A DNA stretch of 33,502 nucleotides. Origin: Planctomycetota bacterium (GTDB taxonomy: Bacteria; Planctomycetota; Planctomycetia; Pirellulales; JADFKK01). The translations under genes and the position numbers were made by a program. The notes below the pieces were generated by a model, which did no database searches, was not told where the DNA came from, and saw only the letters and a list, made by a program, of their open reading frames with translations. The stretch spans positions 1 through 33,502 of the forward strand of contig JADFKK010000051.1 in the NCBI GenBank assembly GCA_022564995.1, in the 5' to 3' direction. Of the stretch, positions 17,106-25,624 are shown piece after piece; position 1 is the first letter of the stretch; each line of letters begins with the position of its first letter.

Positions 17106-17822
17106 ATGTTGATCAAACGAGTGTTGCGTACGTATCCTCTCTTCCTGTTGTTTTTTCTCGTCACTGCCTCCTCTCGGGCCGACGTCCTTCAAGTTTATGA
17201 CTTTGAGGATCCCGATCTACACGCCACTCAGTGGAGCGCCGTCACCGTGCCCCAAGGTGACAACGCTTTGACCGCCAACGGCATCGCCGAAACGGCGGTC
17301 ATTCCCAGCGGTTACGATCTGGGAAGCATCCAAGGCGATCGCATCATCCGCACATGGAACCGCGGCCTGGGCAATCCGGCCGTAGTCATCGGCGACGGTC
17401 CCACCGGCGGAATCCGGACGGCTCCATTTACTTTGGCCGCGAACGCTACGTTTGATTACTTGATCGGTGGCGGGAATCACGCTTGGCCGGTCGGTGGCGA
17501 TCCTGATGCCATTCCTGCCGATGTCACCGTACTGAATCTCGAGGCGGAGGTGGGCCCCGGCGATTGGGAAGTGCTCTTCACCGCCACCGGCCCCGACGCG
17601 AACAACCTTCATGCGGAGTCCTGGGATGCCAGTGCCCATGCAGGCAGGACGGTTCGGCTGGCGATTTACGACACGCACGTCGCAGGTTGGGGACATATCG
17701 ACGTCGACAACATCGTCTACTCCGGCGACCCGATCCCCGAACCAAGTTCGATCCTTCTGCTGGCGCTCGGCGCCCTGAGCTTCACGGTTCTCGGCTGGTC
17801 GCGCCGCAAGAAGCGAGCATAG
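17106..17822 (+). CDS. PEP-CTERM sorted exported protein
   Basis: A 238-residue protein from ATG 17106 (AGGGGA upstream; a GTG directly before it is an alternative). A signal peptide (VLRTYPLFLLFFLVTASSRA, cleavage near residue 25) leads to a beta-rich domain with many glycines and aspartates, including GHIDVDNIVYSG, the concanavalin-like end typical of this family. The C-terminus is a textbook PEP-CTERM signal: PIPEPSS, then the hydrophobic helix ILLLALGALSFTVLGW, then RRKKRA. Such proteins are processed by an exosortase, which is not encoded in this window. The gene has its own promoter and a strong terminator, so it is monocistronic. It sits between two FG-GAP genes of similar surface location. 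Confidence 0.92.
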   Translation: MLIKRVLRTYPLFLLFFLVTASSRADVLQVYDFEDPDLHATQWSAVTVPQGDNALTANGIAETAVIPSGYDLGSIQGDRIIRTWNRGLGNPAVVIGDGPTGGIRTAPFTLAANATFDYLIGGGNHAWPVGGDPDAIPADVTVLNLEAEVGPGDWEVLFTATGPDANNLHAESWDASAHAGRTVRLAIYDTHVAGWGHIDVDNIVYSGDPIPEPSSILLLALGALSFTVLGWSRRKKRA

Positions 17823-17846
17823 AATTGCAACATCCTGCTATCGACC

Positions 17847-17878
17847 AAGGCCGCCCCGCAGTTGGGGCGGCCTTTTTT
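17847..17878 (+). terminator. Rho-independent terminator
   Basis: An 11-base perfect stem, AAGGCCGCCCC/GGGGCGGCCTT, with a six-base loop (GCAGTT) and a run of six T residues, 24 bases after the stop of the PEP-CTERM gene. Confidence 0.92.
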
Positions 17879-17985
17879 CGTGGATTCGTCAACTCGCGGG
17901 AGTCGTGTATACTTGATGATAGAGCCGGCCATGCGAGATGCGCGTCCGATTCTGCCAAGTCCTCGTTTTCCACGGTGGTCATCCC

Positions 17986-20118
17986 ATGACCCTCTCCGAC
18001 TCTGATCCGCCGGCAGCCGCAAATCCGAACAACGTCCGGCCGAATCGTCGCTTCCTCTGGATCGCCCTGGCCTTGGCCCTGTTCCTTATTGGGGCGACGG
18101 CGACCGTCTGGTGGCGACCCGAGGAATCTGCCCCGGTGCGGGCCAAGCGAATGGCCCGGGAGCGACAGCAACTCGACGAGACGGTTTGGGCGGCCGAGGT
18201 CACGGCGCAAGAGTACGAACAGACGTTCGTCGCTCTGTGGGACGCGCTGCGGGATAAGCCCGATCCATTCGCCGTGTTGGGACGTTTTCCGTTTGAGTCG
18301 CTGCATGTGGGAGCGGCGGGCAAAGCAGAGGATTTGGAGTTGGGGATTTTGCGCACGCGGTACGGGGCCCCGCAGCGCAAGCTCAGCCGTAAGGAGGTCG
18401 GCGAGATTCTCCGCTCCTTGCAGTCCGACGGCTACGAAATCGTCGAGTCCGAATGGCATCACGCCAACTTTGAAGTGGACGTCGATGGGGCGCCACGTTC
18501 GACCGTGAGCTTCCTGCTGCACGTCGCCCGTGTCGACCCGGCCACAGCGTCAGACCGTCCAGCGCCAGAGCAGCGATATATTGTGCGCGGCGATCTTCTC
18601 GTCTCCTGGTCGGCGGAGCGGGATGAGAGAGGGCTTCCCGTTGCGAAGACGATTCACGCGGTCAACGTCCGCGTGCTGCGGCGCGACGGCGGCTCCGTTT
18701 TCCGCGAGATCCTCACCGCCCGCTACAAGTCGGGGCAGTTTGCCAGCGGCCACCCGATTCTCGTCTACGATCTGGACGGAGACGGCCTGTCCGAGATCGT
18801 CATTCCACGTTGGAATCGGTTTTATCGAAATGACGGCGACGGACGATTCACGCTTGTGCCGTTGTTCGCCGAGCTGCCCATGATCTGGGAGGCCGGCATT
18901 CTCGCCGATTTCACCGGCGACGGCCGTGCCGACCTGATCGTGATCGGCAAGGATGGTCTTGTGAAGCGTTTCGACGGCGGTCCCCGCGGCACGTTTTCCG
19001 ATGATCCGCAGGTTTGCGCCCAAATCGACGTCGAATTGCCGACGGCCATTACGGCGGGTGATATCGACTCTGACGGCGATCTCGATCTGTTCATTCCGCA
19101 GTACAAGCTGTCGTACGACAAGGGACAGATGCCGACGCCGATTTATGACGCCAACGACGGGCGCCCCGCATATTTATTGCTCAATGACGGCACCGGCACA
19201 TTCACCGACGCGACCGAATCGGCCGGCCTGACGGCGAAACGGCTGAGGCGCACTTATGGAAGTTCCTTCGTCGACCTGGACGACGACGGTGACCTGGACC
19301 TGCTGGTAGTAAGCGACTATGCCGGAGTCGATCTTTACCGCAACGACGGCAGCGGCAAGTTCACTGACGTGACGGACGATCTCGTGCAGCAGCGTCATCT
19401 GTTTGGAATGGGCCATGCGTTTGGTGACTACGATCTCGACGGCCGTCTTGATTTCTACGCCATTGGCATGAGCAGCACGACGGCCCGCCGGCTGGATCTC
19501 ATGAAACTCCAGCGTGACGATCGCCCGGACATTCACCAGATGCGGGGAACGATGGGCTATGGGAACCGCATGTATCTGGGCCGCGGAGACCGCTTTGAAG
19601 AACCGTCGTTCGCGGCCAGTGTCGCGCGGACAGGCTGGTCGTGGGGTACGACGGCCATTGACTTCGACAACGACGCCGACTGCGATTTGTACGTCGCCAA
19701 CGGTCACCGCAGTGGCAAATCGGCTCAGGATTACTGCACCCGCTTCTGGTGCCACGACATCTACACCGGCAACTCCAAGCCCGATCGCGCCGTGGCGCTG
19801 TTGCTTTCCGAGTCGCTCAAACCGGTCAATCGTGGCGACATATCATGGAATGGCGTCCGACTGCGAGAAACCACCCCTGGCTTTTCGCCTCTCGGAGCCA
19901 AGGTGACGTTGAGACGAGACGGACGGGTTCAGGTCCGCCGGATCGTGACGGGGGATTCGTTTCTGGCGCAGCACGCAAACACCGTACACTTTGGGCTGGG
20001 AGAGGCGGATCGCGTCGAGCACATCGAAGTTCGCTGGCCGAACGGCACCGTCACCCTCGTCGAAGACCCCCAGGTCGATCGTTATCACAACATCCGGCCG
20101 GCGGCGGAATCGCCCTGA
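17986..20118 (+). CDS. Membrane-anchored FG-GAP/VCBS repeat protein with ASPIC/UnbV domain
   Basis: A 710-residue protein from ATG 17986; an in-frame ATG at 17938 is possible, but the later start gives a normal anchor. A basic segment and one transmembrane helix (about 23-42, WIALALALFLIGA) are followed by a charged helical region up to about residue 100. A roughly 150-residue beta-rich domain without calcium loops comes next. Six loops of the DxDGDGxxD type follow (for example DLDGDGLSEIVIP and DYDLDGRLDFYAI), forming a propeller. The end is an ASPIC/UnbV domain (about 636-700) with HFGLGE and RWPNG. It is thus half the size of the 12996-16700 protein, with a different N-terminal module. Probably envelope-anchored; the ligand is unknown. 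Confidence 0.88.
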   Translation: MTLSDSDPPAAANPNNVRPNRRFLWIALALALFLIGATATVWWRPEESAPVRAKRMARERQQLDETVWAAEVTAQEYEQTFVALWDALRDKPDPFAVLGRFPFESLHVGAAGKAEDLELGILRTRYGAPQRKLSRKEVGEILRSLQSDGYEIVESEWHHANFEVDVDGAPRSTVSFLLHVARVDPATASDRPAPEQRYIVRGDLLVSWSAERDERGLPVAKTIHAVNVRVLRRDGGSVFREILTARYKSGQFASGHPILVYDLDGDGLSEIVIPRWNRFYRNDGDGRFTLVPLFAELPMIWEAGILADFTGDGRADLIVIGKDGLVKRFDGGPRGTFSDDPQVCAQIDVELPTAITAGDIDSDGDLDLFIPQYKLSYDKGQMPTPIYDANDGRPAYLLLNDGTGTFTDATESAGLTAKRLRRTYGSSFVDLDDDGDLDLLVVSDYAGVDLYRNDGSGKFTDVTDDLVQQRHLFGMGHAFGDYDLDGRLDFYAIGMSSTTARRLDLMKLQRDDRPDIHQMRGTMGYGNRMYLGRGDRFEEPSFAASVARTGWSWGTTAIDFDNDADCDLYVANGHRSGKSAQDYCTRFWCHDIYTGNSKPDRAVALLLSESLKPVNRGDISWNGVRLRETTPGFSPLGAKVTLRRDGRVQVRRIVTGDSFLAQHANTVHFGLGEADRVEHIEVRWPNGTVTLVEDPQVDRYHNIRPAAESP

Positions 20119-20200
20119 TCGATCAGACCGAATGGTCCGACGATGCTACCACCGGCGATGTAACGCGCCGTTGGTATTCGATCTTGGAACTTGGAAATGT

Positions 20201-21397
20201 ATGACTATGTTCGATCTCGATGCAATTCAGGCCGCTTTGCGCAAGGCGGGGATGGACGGTTGGTTGATGTTTGACTTTCGGGCCAGCAACCTGCTGGCGC
20301 GGCGGATTTTGCAGATCGACCCAAACCAGCACAGTTCACGGCGCTGGTTTTATTTTGTGCCGGCCGAAGGGACGCCGCAGAAGTTGGTCCACGCCATCGA
20401 GTCGGGGGCGCTCGACCATTTGCCGGGCGAGAAGCAGGTGTATCTCAAATGGCAGCAGCTTGAAGAGGGTGTCCGGCGGCTGGTCGCCGGGTCGAGCACG
20501 ATTGCCATGGAGTATTCGCCCCGGGGCGGCAATCCGTATGTTTCGCGCGTCGACGCCGGCACAGTCGAACTGGTTCGCGACTTCGGCGTCGAGATCGTTT
20601 CGTCGGGCGATCTCGTGCAGCAGTTCGAGGCGACTTGGGACGACGAGCAGTGGCAATTGCACCTGCAGGCGGATGAAGTCACCCGGGCGGCGTTCGAGAA
20701 GGCCTGGACGTTCATCGCCGAGAGAATTCGCGACGGCGTCGAAACCCGCGAGACGCAAGTGCAGCAGGTGATTCTCGATCACTTCGCGGCGGGCGGCGTG
20801 GTGACCGATCACGCGCCGATTGTCGGGGTCGGCCCGCACAGCGGCGATCCGCACTACGCTCCGGCCCAAGGAGCCGACGCGGTGCTGCACGAGGGCGATT
20901 TCGTGCTGATCGATCTGTGGGCCAAGGTCGATCATCCCCGCGGCGTTTACAGCGATCTAACTCGCACCGGCTTCATCGGCCGCACGGTGCCGGAGGAGTA
21001 CACCCGCATTTTTGAGATCGTGGCGGCGGCCCGCGACGCGGCGATCGAATGCGTGCGGACGGCCTTTGCCGAGGGCCGCCCGCTGCAAGGTTGGCAAGTC
21101 GATCAGGCGGCCCGCGACGTGATTGAAGCGGCCGGTTACGGCGCAGCCTACCGTCATCGGACCGGCCACAGCATCGGCCGCGAGACGCACGGCAACGGCG
21201 CCAACATGGACAACCTGGAAACGCACGAACAGCGGAGCGTCATGCGGCGGACGTGCTTCTCGGTCGAGCCGGGCATCTATCTACCGGAGTTTGGCGTGCG
21301 CAGCGAAGTCGACGTGTTCGTTGACGGCGACGGAGAAGTCCACGTCACCGGCGGCCCGTTGCAGACGGCCGTGGTGGCGATATTGGCGGAGTATTGA
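20201..21397 (+). CDS. M24-family metallopeptidase (Xaa-Pro aminopeptidase type)
   Basis: A 398-residue protein from ATG 20201 (a second ATG at 20207 is equally possible; GGAA lies upstream). The open frame continues further upstream, but that part overlaps the preceding gene and has a different composition. The N-terminal creatinase-like domain covers about 1-160. The C-terminal pita-bread domain keeps all five metal ligands: D238 (LIDLW), D252 (YSDLTRTG), H323 (HRTGHSIG), E356 (SVEPGIY) and E369 (RSEVDVF). H319 corresponds to the accessory histidine. It should cleave N-terminal residues before proline or a related substrate with two metal ions, in the cytoplasm, since no signal peptide is present. 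The peptidase call is firm; the exact substrate is not. Confidence 0.92.
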   Translation: MTMFDLDAIQAALRKAGMDGWLMFDFRASNLLARRILQIDPNQHSSRRWFYFVPAEGTPQKLVHAIESGALDHLPGEKQVYLKWQQLEEGVRRLVAGSSTIAMEYSPRGGNPYVSRVDAGTVELVRDFGVEIVSSGDLVQQFEATWDDEQWQLHLQADEVTRAAFEKAWTFIAERIRDGVETRETQVQQVILDHFAAGGVVTDHAPIVGVGPHSGDPHYAPAQGADAVLHEGDFVLIDLWAKVDHPRGVYSDLTRTGFIGRTVPEEYTRIFEIVAAARDAAIECVRTAFAEGRPLQGWQVDQAARDVIEAAGYGAAYRHRTGHSIGRETHGNGANMDNLETHEQRSVMRRTCFSVEPGIYLPEFGVRSEVDVFVDGDGEVHVTGGPLQTAVVAILAEY

Positions 21398-21423
21398 GGA
21401 ATGTAGGGTGTGGGGAGTGAACC

Positions 21424-21493
21424 GAGCCGCCCTGTCCTCAGGGCGATGTACGTCACGCTGTCAACATGCATCGCCGTGGGGACACGGCGGCTC
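21424..21493 (+). repeat. Family A double-hairpin element, copy 1
   Basis: A 70-base copy of an element with two small hairpins, GCCCTG-TCCT-CAGGGC and GCCGTG-GGGA-CACGGC, joined by a variable linker and enclosed by outer arms (GAGCC/GGCTC). It lies between the M24 gene and the terminator of the next gene. Other copies are at 24318-24389 (inverted) and 25625-25696. Confidence 0.88.
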
Positions 21494-21505
21494 TGGGCAT
21501 CCTAC

Positions 21506-21541
21506 GAAAAAGCCCCGCGTACCAAAATGGCACGCGGGGCT
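21506..21541 (-). terminator. Rho-independent terminator on the minus strand
   Basis: Stem AGCCCCGCGT/ACGCGGGGCT of ten bases with an 11-base loop. Read on the minus strand it ends in TTTTT. It lies 26 bases past the TAG at 21567, not directly after the UGA at 21855, so the transcript includes the C-terminal extension of the helical-repeat protein. Confidence 0.88.
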
Positions 21542-21566
21542 GATTGTTTACGGAAACTCGCTAGCT

Positions 21567-21854
21567 CTACCTGTCGTCCTGCGGTTGCAGGCTCTTGCGA
21601 TACTGCTTGACCAGTTCCTTGTATCGCTCCGGGAACTTGGCTTTCAGTGCGTTGAGCACCTTTTCCCGCTCCTTCTTCGGTAGATTACCCCAACCGTCGG
21701 CGGCGCTGCTACGAACCTGATTTCGTAGCGATTCCTGATCGGAACCGCCCGCGGGAGCTTGCGATTGACTGGCCGGACCGCCGGCATTCTGACCACCAGG
21801 ACCACCTTGACCACTGCCTTGACCTTGCCCAGAACCTGAGCCTTGGCAGCCCGG
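21567..21854 (-). other. C-terminal domain behind an in-frame UGA
   Basis: After the UGA at 21855-21857, the same frame stays open for exactly 95 codons up to TAG at 21567-21569. It encodes a linker rich in G, S and Q with one cysteine (PGCQGSGSGQGQ), then a compact helical domain with ADGWGNLPKKEREKVL and FPERYKELVKQYRKSL. This motif type ends many planctomycete secreted proteins, as far as I recall. The linker continues smoothly from EAGS before the stop, as if one codon (for example GGA) had become TGA. It has no start codon or ribosome binding site of its own. The segment is either lost by nonsense mutation, translated by readthrough, or affected by a sequencing error. Confidence 0.8.
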
Positions 21855-22643
21855 TCACGACCCGGCCTCTTGCTTTTCGGCCTCTTTAATGAGCTTGTCG
21901 AGCATCGAGATGATGTTCTTTTGCTCGGTCTGCGTCGGATCGCCCGAGTCTTCCAAATCGAGCTTGCGACGGGAGAAGTTCATGCGACCTTCGACGTCGG
22001 CCAGCGACCCTGGGCGGATGAAGGTCAACTCGTCGATGCGAATCAAGGCTCCGACCCGCAATCGTTCGGGAGCATTGGGATACTCAGCGACGAACTTGCC
22101 CAGCGTCTTGATGGCTGCCTCCCGCTTGAGCAGCCCGGCCTGGGCAACTCCGAGCATGAAGTGGGCCTCACCGATGCCCAATGATTTGTCGGCCCACTGC
22201 GGCCCGGTCAGGTCGGCCAGCACCGGCTCGGCGCTCTCGAAATCCTCGTCCATCATGTACGCTCGGGCGAGATAGACCTTGGCCTCGGTCGCCAGATAGG
22301 CGTTCTTCGATTCGGCCAGCTTCTTGAGCGCCTCGATGGCGGTGGCCGTCTCTTCGTCGCCCAATGCCACCAGGGCCTTGTCGAAGTCGCCGTACAACTC
22401 GACCAGGGCGTCGGTGATGACCGTGGCCCGAGCGTCCGCGTCTTTGCGGCTCTCGGCCACTTGCTTTAGCACGGCCGAGCGCTGTTCGTCGGCGATTGAC
22501 TTGTCGGCTTCGACCGACTTGACGAAGCCGTCGATCACTTTCTCGGAACTGGGCGCGGCGGAAACGCCACTTACCAGCGATAGCGATGCCAGCAGCGCCA
22601 GGGCAATGCCCAGCGACCGCGTGGCGAAATGCACAATCCTCAT
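21855..22643 (-). CDS. Exported TPR-like helical repeat protein, stops at in-frame UGA
   Basis: ATG at 22643 is preceded by AAAGGAG with seven-base spacing, the best ribosome binding site in the area; the frame upstream of it is not coding. The product has 262 residues. A signal peptide (about 1-30, ending GVSAA) leads to a helical region with paired helices, such as LATEAKVYLARAYM and AHFMLGVAQAGLLKREA, typical of TPR-like repeats. The last residues are a charged helix ending EAEKQEAGS. The expected C-terminal linker and WGNLP domain lie in frame after the UGA. A periplasmic scaffold role is inferred. It is monocistronic, with its terminator after the extension. Confidence 0.8.
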   Translation of the reverse strand: MRIVHFATRSLGIALALLASLSLVSGVSAAPSSEKVIDGFVKSVEADKSIADEQRSAVLKQVAESRKDADARATVITDALVELYGDFDKALVALGDEETATAIEALKKLAESKNAYLATEAKVYLARAYMMDEDFESAEPVLADLTGPQWADKSLGIGEAHFMLGVAQAGLLKREAAIKTLGKFVAEYPNAPERLRVGALIRIDELTFIRPGSLADVEGRMNFSRRKLDLEDSGDPTQTEQKNIISMLDKLIKEAEKQEAGS

Positions 22644-22984
22644 GGTCAACTCCTTTGCGTGGGAAAGAGCGTACTTAATACTTAATGACAAATTCGGTTG
22701 TTCCCGGGTGTTTATTCTAGCTGAATCCCGGCGGAAAATACAGCCACAAACTACCACCTTTGGAGCGGCGTGTCAAGCGCCCGCCTCAAGCGACTCCGGC
22801 GGCTTGCCCCGCGGCGTCGGCTTGCTGTAGTCTTCGTGCCACCGCTGGGCGGGAAAGTTCATGTGAAAATCGCCCAAATGGGCCTTGTTTCGAACGCCGA
22901 CAGCGGCCTGGCCGTTTCCGTCGCCCGTCGGCTGGCTGCCGCTTTTCGTAGTTCACCCAACCGTTAAACTCACTGCCGTCAAGC
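22644..22984. other. Intergenic region
   Basis: About 340 bases upstream of the helical-repeat gene. The part next to that gene is A/T-rich (near 22675-22740, with CTTAATACTTAATGA) and probably carries its promoter, though no clear -35/-10 pair stands out. The remainder is GC-rich with no supported gene. Confidence 0.45.
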
Positions 22985-24175
22985 TCACTCGTCGTAGATC
23001 ACCACGCCCGGCAGTGCTCCTCTTAGCTCGTCGACGCCCTTTCTGGTGACGTCGCTGTAGGTTACGACAACCTCCTTGAGCTTTTTCAGGCCCTTGAGCT
23101 TCGCCAGCCCCTCGTCGCCGACGTTGGTGGCACCGATGATGAGCAGCTCCAGATTGCTCAATTGCGCGACGTGCTCCATCGACTTGTCGGACACGTTGTC
23201 GCGATGCAGGCTGAGTTGGCGGAGTTGCTTGAGCTCAGTCAGTTTGGCCACGCCGGCGTCGGTCACTCGCGTCGAAGGCAGGTACAAGCCCTTGAGGTTC
23301 TGCAACTTCACCAGCGACGACATGCCGGCGTCGGTCACGCCGGTTCCCTGCAGGTAGAGCCATTCAAGCTTCGTGAGGCCCTCGAGATGTTTGAGGCCCG
23401 CATCGCCGACTTTTCCGTTCCAGTTAAGATAGAGATACTGAAGATCCTTCATGCCTTCCAGATGTTTCAGACCCTCGTCGGTTACGCCGGGCGATTGGGC
23501 CAGCGAAAGTAACCGCAGGGAGGTCAGTTCTTTCAGATTGGCCAGACCCTCGTCGGTCACCCTGGTGCGAAACAGACGGAGTATCTGAAGTTTGGTCAGC
23601 TTCTTGATCAGCTGCGTCGTCTCGTCGGTAATCCTCGACGCTCGTTTTTCCTCCCCGAGCAGGAAATCGAGCTCGATGACACGACCATCCGAGCTGGTTT
23701 TGAAGGTTGCCCCGATCTTTTTCAACGCGTTGATAACCGCTGCGTCGACCGTGGCCACCCTTGCATCCAGGTCGAATCGCGCCTTTTCCTTGCCCGGTTC
23801 GGGCTTGGCTTCGTCGGCCGGGTCGTCCTTCGGATCGGGATCATCCTTGTCGGCCGGATTGTCTTTGGGGCCTGGCTCGGGCGCTGGGTCATCTTTCGGA
23901 CCGGGCTGATCCTTGGGAGTATCCGTCGGCTTGTCGGTCGGCGGGTCTTGCTTCGTGTCTTCCTTCGGCTTCGGCTGGTCGGCCTTCGGCTCGTCCTTCA
24001 CGGTGGGATCTGGCTCGTCCTGCGGTGTCGATTTCGGGTCCGAATTCGCCGGGTCGCCGGCCTTTGTGACGGGCTTCTCATCCGACGGCTCAGTGGTTTT
24101 CTCATGACCTCGATTACAGGCCGTTCCCAACACGGCCAGCGAAATAACCAAAGCAAGGCAAATCCAACGATTCAT
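22985..24175 (-). CDS. Leucine-rich-repeat lipoprotein
   Basis: A 396-residue protein from ATG 24175 (GGGAG upstream; an upstream ATG at 24235 is less likely because the signal sequence starts here). The N-terminus MNRWICLALVISLAVLGTAC has the charge, hydrophobic core and cysteine (C20) of a lipoprotein, with a slightly irregular lipobox. A roughly 110-residue linker made almost only of P, D, K and E follows and should be extended. Residues about 170-390 contain around nine leucine-rich repeats of 23-25 residues with the pattern VTDAGLxxLxxLxxLxxLxLxxT. Proteins of this type are frequent in planctomycetes and are probably surface recognition proteins; the partner is unknown. Confidence 0.9.
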   Translation of the reverse strand: MNRWICLALVISLAVLGTACNRGHEKTTEPSDEKPVTKAGDPANSDPKSTPQDEPDPTVKDEPKADQPKPKEDTKQDPPTDKPTDTPKDQPGPKDDPAPEPGPKDNPADKDDPDPKDDPADEAKPEPGKEKARFDLDARVATVDAAVINALKKIGATFKTSSDGRVIELDFLLGEEKRASRITDETTQLIKKLTKLQILRLFRTRVTDEGLANLKELTSLRLLSLAQSPGVTDEGLKHLEGMKDLQYLYLNWNGKVGDAGLKHLEGLTKLEWLYLQGTGVTDAGMSSLVKLQNLKGLYLPSTRVTDAGVAKLTELKQLRQLSLHRDNVSDKSMEHVAQLSNLELLIIGATNVGDEGLAKLKGLKKLKEVVVTYSDVTRKGVDELRGALPGVVIYDE

Positions 24176-24317
24176 GGCGGGGCTCCCGAGGGGGACGATG
24201 CAGTGATTGACGCAGTGTATCAGTCTATCAGACATCTCTTAGCCGCAACAAGCCGCAGCTTGGTTCACGGGAAATGGGGTGTTTCAGCGATGTTTTCGGA
24301 ATGGGTGGCTGGGGGAC

Positions 24318-24389
24318 GGAGCCGCCGTGTCCCCACGGCGATGCTGGTTAGCAGCGCAACGTACATCGCCCTGAGGACAGGGCGGCTCC
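24318..24389 (-). repeat. Family A double-hairpin element, copy 2 (inverted)
   Basis: Reverse-complement copy of the element at 25625-25696, with hairpins GCCGTG-TCCC-CACGGC and GCCCTG-AGGA-CAGGGC. Together with the adjoining family B copy it forms the left half of the inverted pair around the dipeptidase gene. Confidence 0.9.
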
Positions 24390-24398
24390 GATTGGCGC

Positions 24399-24460
24399 CC
24401 GGGCGCGACCACTGGTCGCGGCTTTACAAATCTGAAATTCAAAATCACAAATTCCAAATC
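24399..24460 (-). repeat. Family B element, copy 1 (inverted)
   Basis: A CGCGACC-ACT-GGTCGCG hairpin followed by an A/T-rich tail with AATCTGAAATTC, the reverse complement of the tail in the copy at 25551-25614. It ends 7 bases short of the dipeptidase stop codon. Confidence 0.9.
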
Positions 24461-24467
24461 CTCCCCG

Positions 24468-25547
24468 TCACTCGGCCCAGGCCCGCTCCAGCAGTTGCAG
24501 CCAGTTACCGTGCATGATGCCGGCGATGTCTTCTTCACTGTATCCGCGCTCGGCGAGCATGGGCGGGATCTTCTGCAAGTCGGCGATCGTCTCCAGGTCG
24601 GTGGGGCACTGCTCGCGGCCGAAGCCGCCGTCGAGATCGGTGCCGATGCCGCAATGCTGGGCGCTACCGGCCAATTGGCAGATGTGATCGATGTGGTCCA
24701 CGGCGTTGGACAGCGTCACGCCCGATCCTTCCGGCGTCGATTTGCCGCGGCTCCAATCCGGCACCAACATCCAATTGTCGAGCGCCATGCCCATCACTGC
24801 GCCGCGCTCGATTAGCGCCCGCAGTTGTTCGTCGCTGAATTGCCGCACGCCGGGCACCAACTCGCGGCAGTTTTGATGACTGGCCCAGATGGCCCCGCCG
24901 AAATTTTCCAGCACCTCCCAAAAACTCTCGTCGTTAAGATGCGTGGCGTCGACGATCATCCCCAGCCGCTCCATCTCCTCCAGCAGCCGTTTGCCCTCGG
25001 GCGCCAGATGCGTGTCGGAGTTCGTCCCGCCGGCGTAACGCCCCGGGCCGTAGTGTGACAGGCCGATCGCCCGCAGGCCCTGATCGTACGAACGCTGCAA
25101 GTGATCGGGCGTGAGAATCGAATCGGCCCCTTCGAGGCTCATGATGTATCCGATCGGCGCATCGGGCGGCGGATCGTTTTGCCACAGTAGGGCGTGCTCG
25201 CGCAATGAGGCCAGATCGCGAATCTGCCGCATCTGCCCGTCATCTTCCATCTGCCGATACCAGGCGAGCTGGCCCTGTGTCACGCTCCAGGCAATCTCGG
25301 GACTTTCGTAGGCCATCAACTGCCGCAGCGGAGATTTCTCCGACGTGCAGCGGCCGATCAACGTGGCCACGCACAGGCCGATCTGCCCGCGTCGCATCTC
25401 GCCCAGCGAGACCGTGCCCTGGCCGCGATCGAGAAAGTCCGTCAGATGAGCCTCGCGGCGGCGAATCTCCTCCAGCGGCCGCGTCACGTCGCGGTTCCAC
25501 TGCATGGCGTTCATACTGATGTCGAGATGGCAGTCGAAGATCAACAT
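24468..25547 (-). CDS. M19-family membrane dipeptidase
   Basis: A 359-residue protein from ATG 25547. The frame continues upstream for 42 codons, but only through the family A and B repeats, so it is not part of the gene. No ribosome binding site is visible. The M19 metal ligands are present: H7 and D9 (FDCHLDIS), E139 (MSLEGAD), H203 (VDATHL) and H224 (ASHQNCR); D304 (GTDLDGG) matches the conserved aspartate. The reaction is hydrolysis of dipeptides, often with a D-residue, using two zinc ions. No signal peptide is seen, so it is probably cytoplasmic despite the family name. It follows the symporter gene on the same strand, 156 bases away, which suggests import and cleavage of peptides. The gene is bracketed almost exactly by inverted composite repeats. 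Confidence 0.92.
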   Translation of the reverse strand: MLIFDCHLDISMNAMQWNRDVTRPLEEIRRREAHLTDFLDRGQGTVSLGEMRRGQIGLCVATLIGRCTSEKSPLRQLMAYESPEIAWSVTQGQLAWYRQMEDDGQMRQIRDLASLREHALLWQNDPPPDAPIGYIMSLEGADSILTPDHLQRSYDQGLRAIGLSHYGPGRYAGGTNSDTHLAPEGKRLLEEMERLGMIVDATHLNDESFWEVLENFGGAIWASHQNCRELVPGVRQFSDEQLRALIERGAVMGMALDNWMLVPDWSRGKSTPEGSGVTLSNAVDHIDHICQLAGSAQHCGIGTDLDGGFGREQCPTDLETIADLQKIPPMLAERGYSEEDIAGIMHGNWLQLLERAWAE

Positions 25548-25550
25548 TTT

Positions 25551-25614
25551 GAATTTCAGATTTGGGATTTTGAATTTCAGATTTGTAAAGCCGCGACCAG
25601 TGGTCGCGCTCGGG
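25551..25614 (+). repeat. Family B element, copy 2
   Basis: Two tandem GAATTTCAGATTTG units, then AAAGC and the CGCGACC-AGT-GGTCGCG hairpin. It begins 3 bases from the dipeptidase start codon, so the leader of that gene is repeat sequence. Confidence 0.9.
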
Positions 25615-25624
25615 GGAGTTAAAC

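Noticed and set aside
20201..21397. Longer N-terminus of the M24 peptidase starting at 19991
   Set aside because: The extra 70 residues overlap the end of the FG-GAP gene and have shadow-frame composition; the peptidase family begins near 20201.
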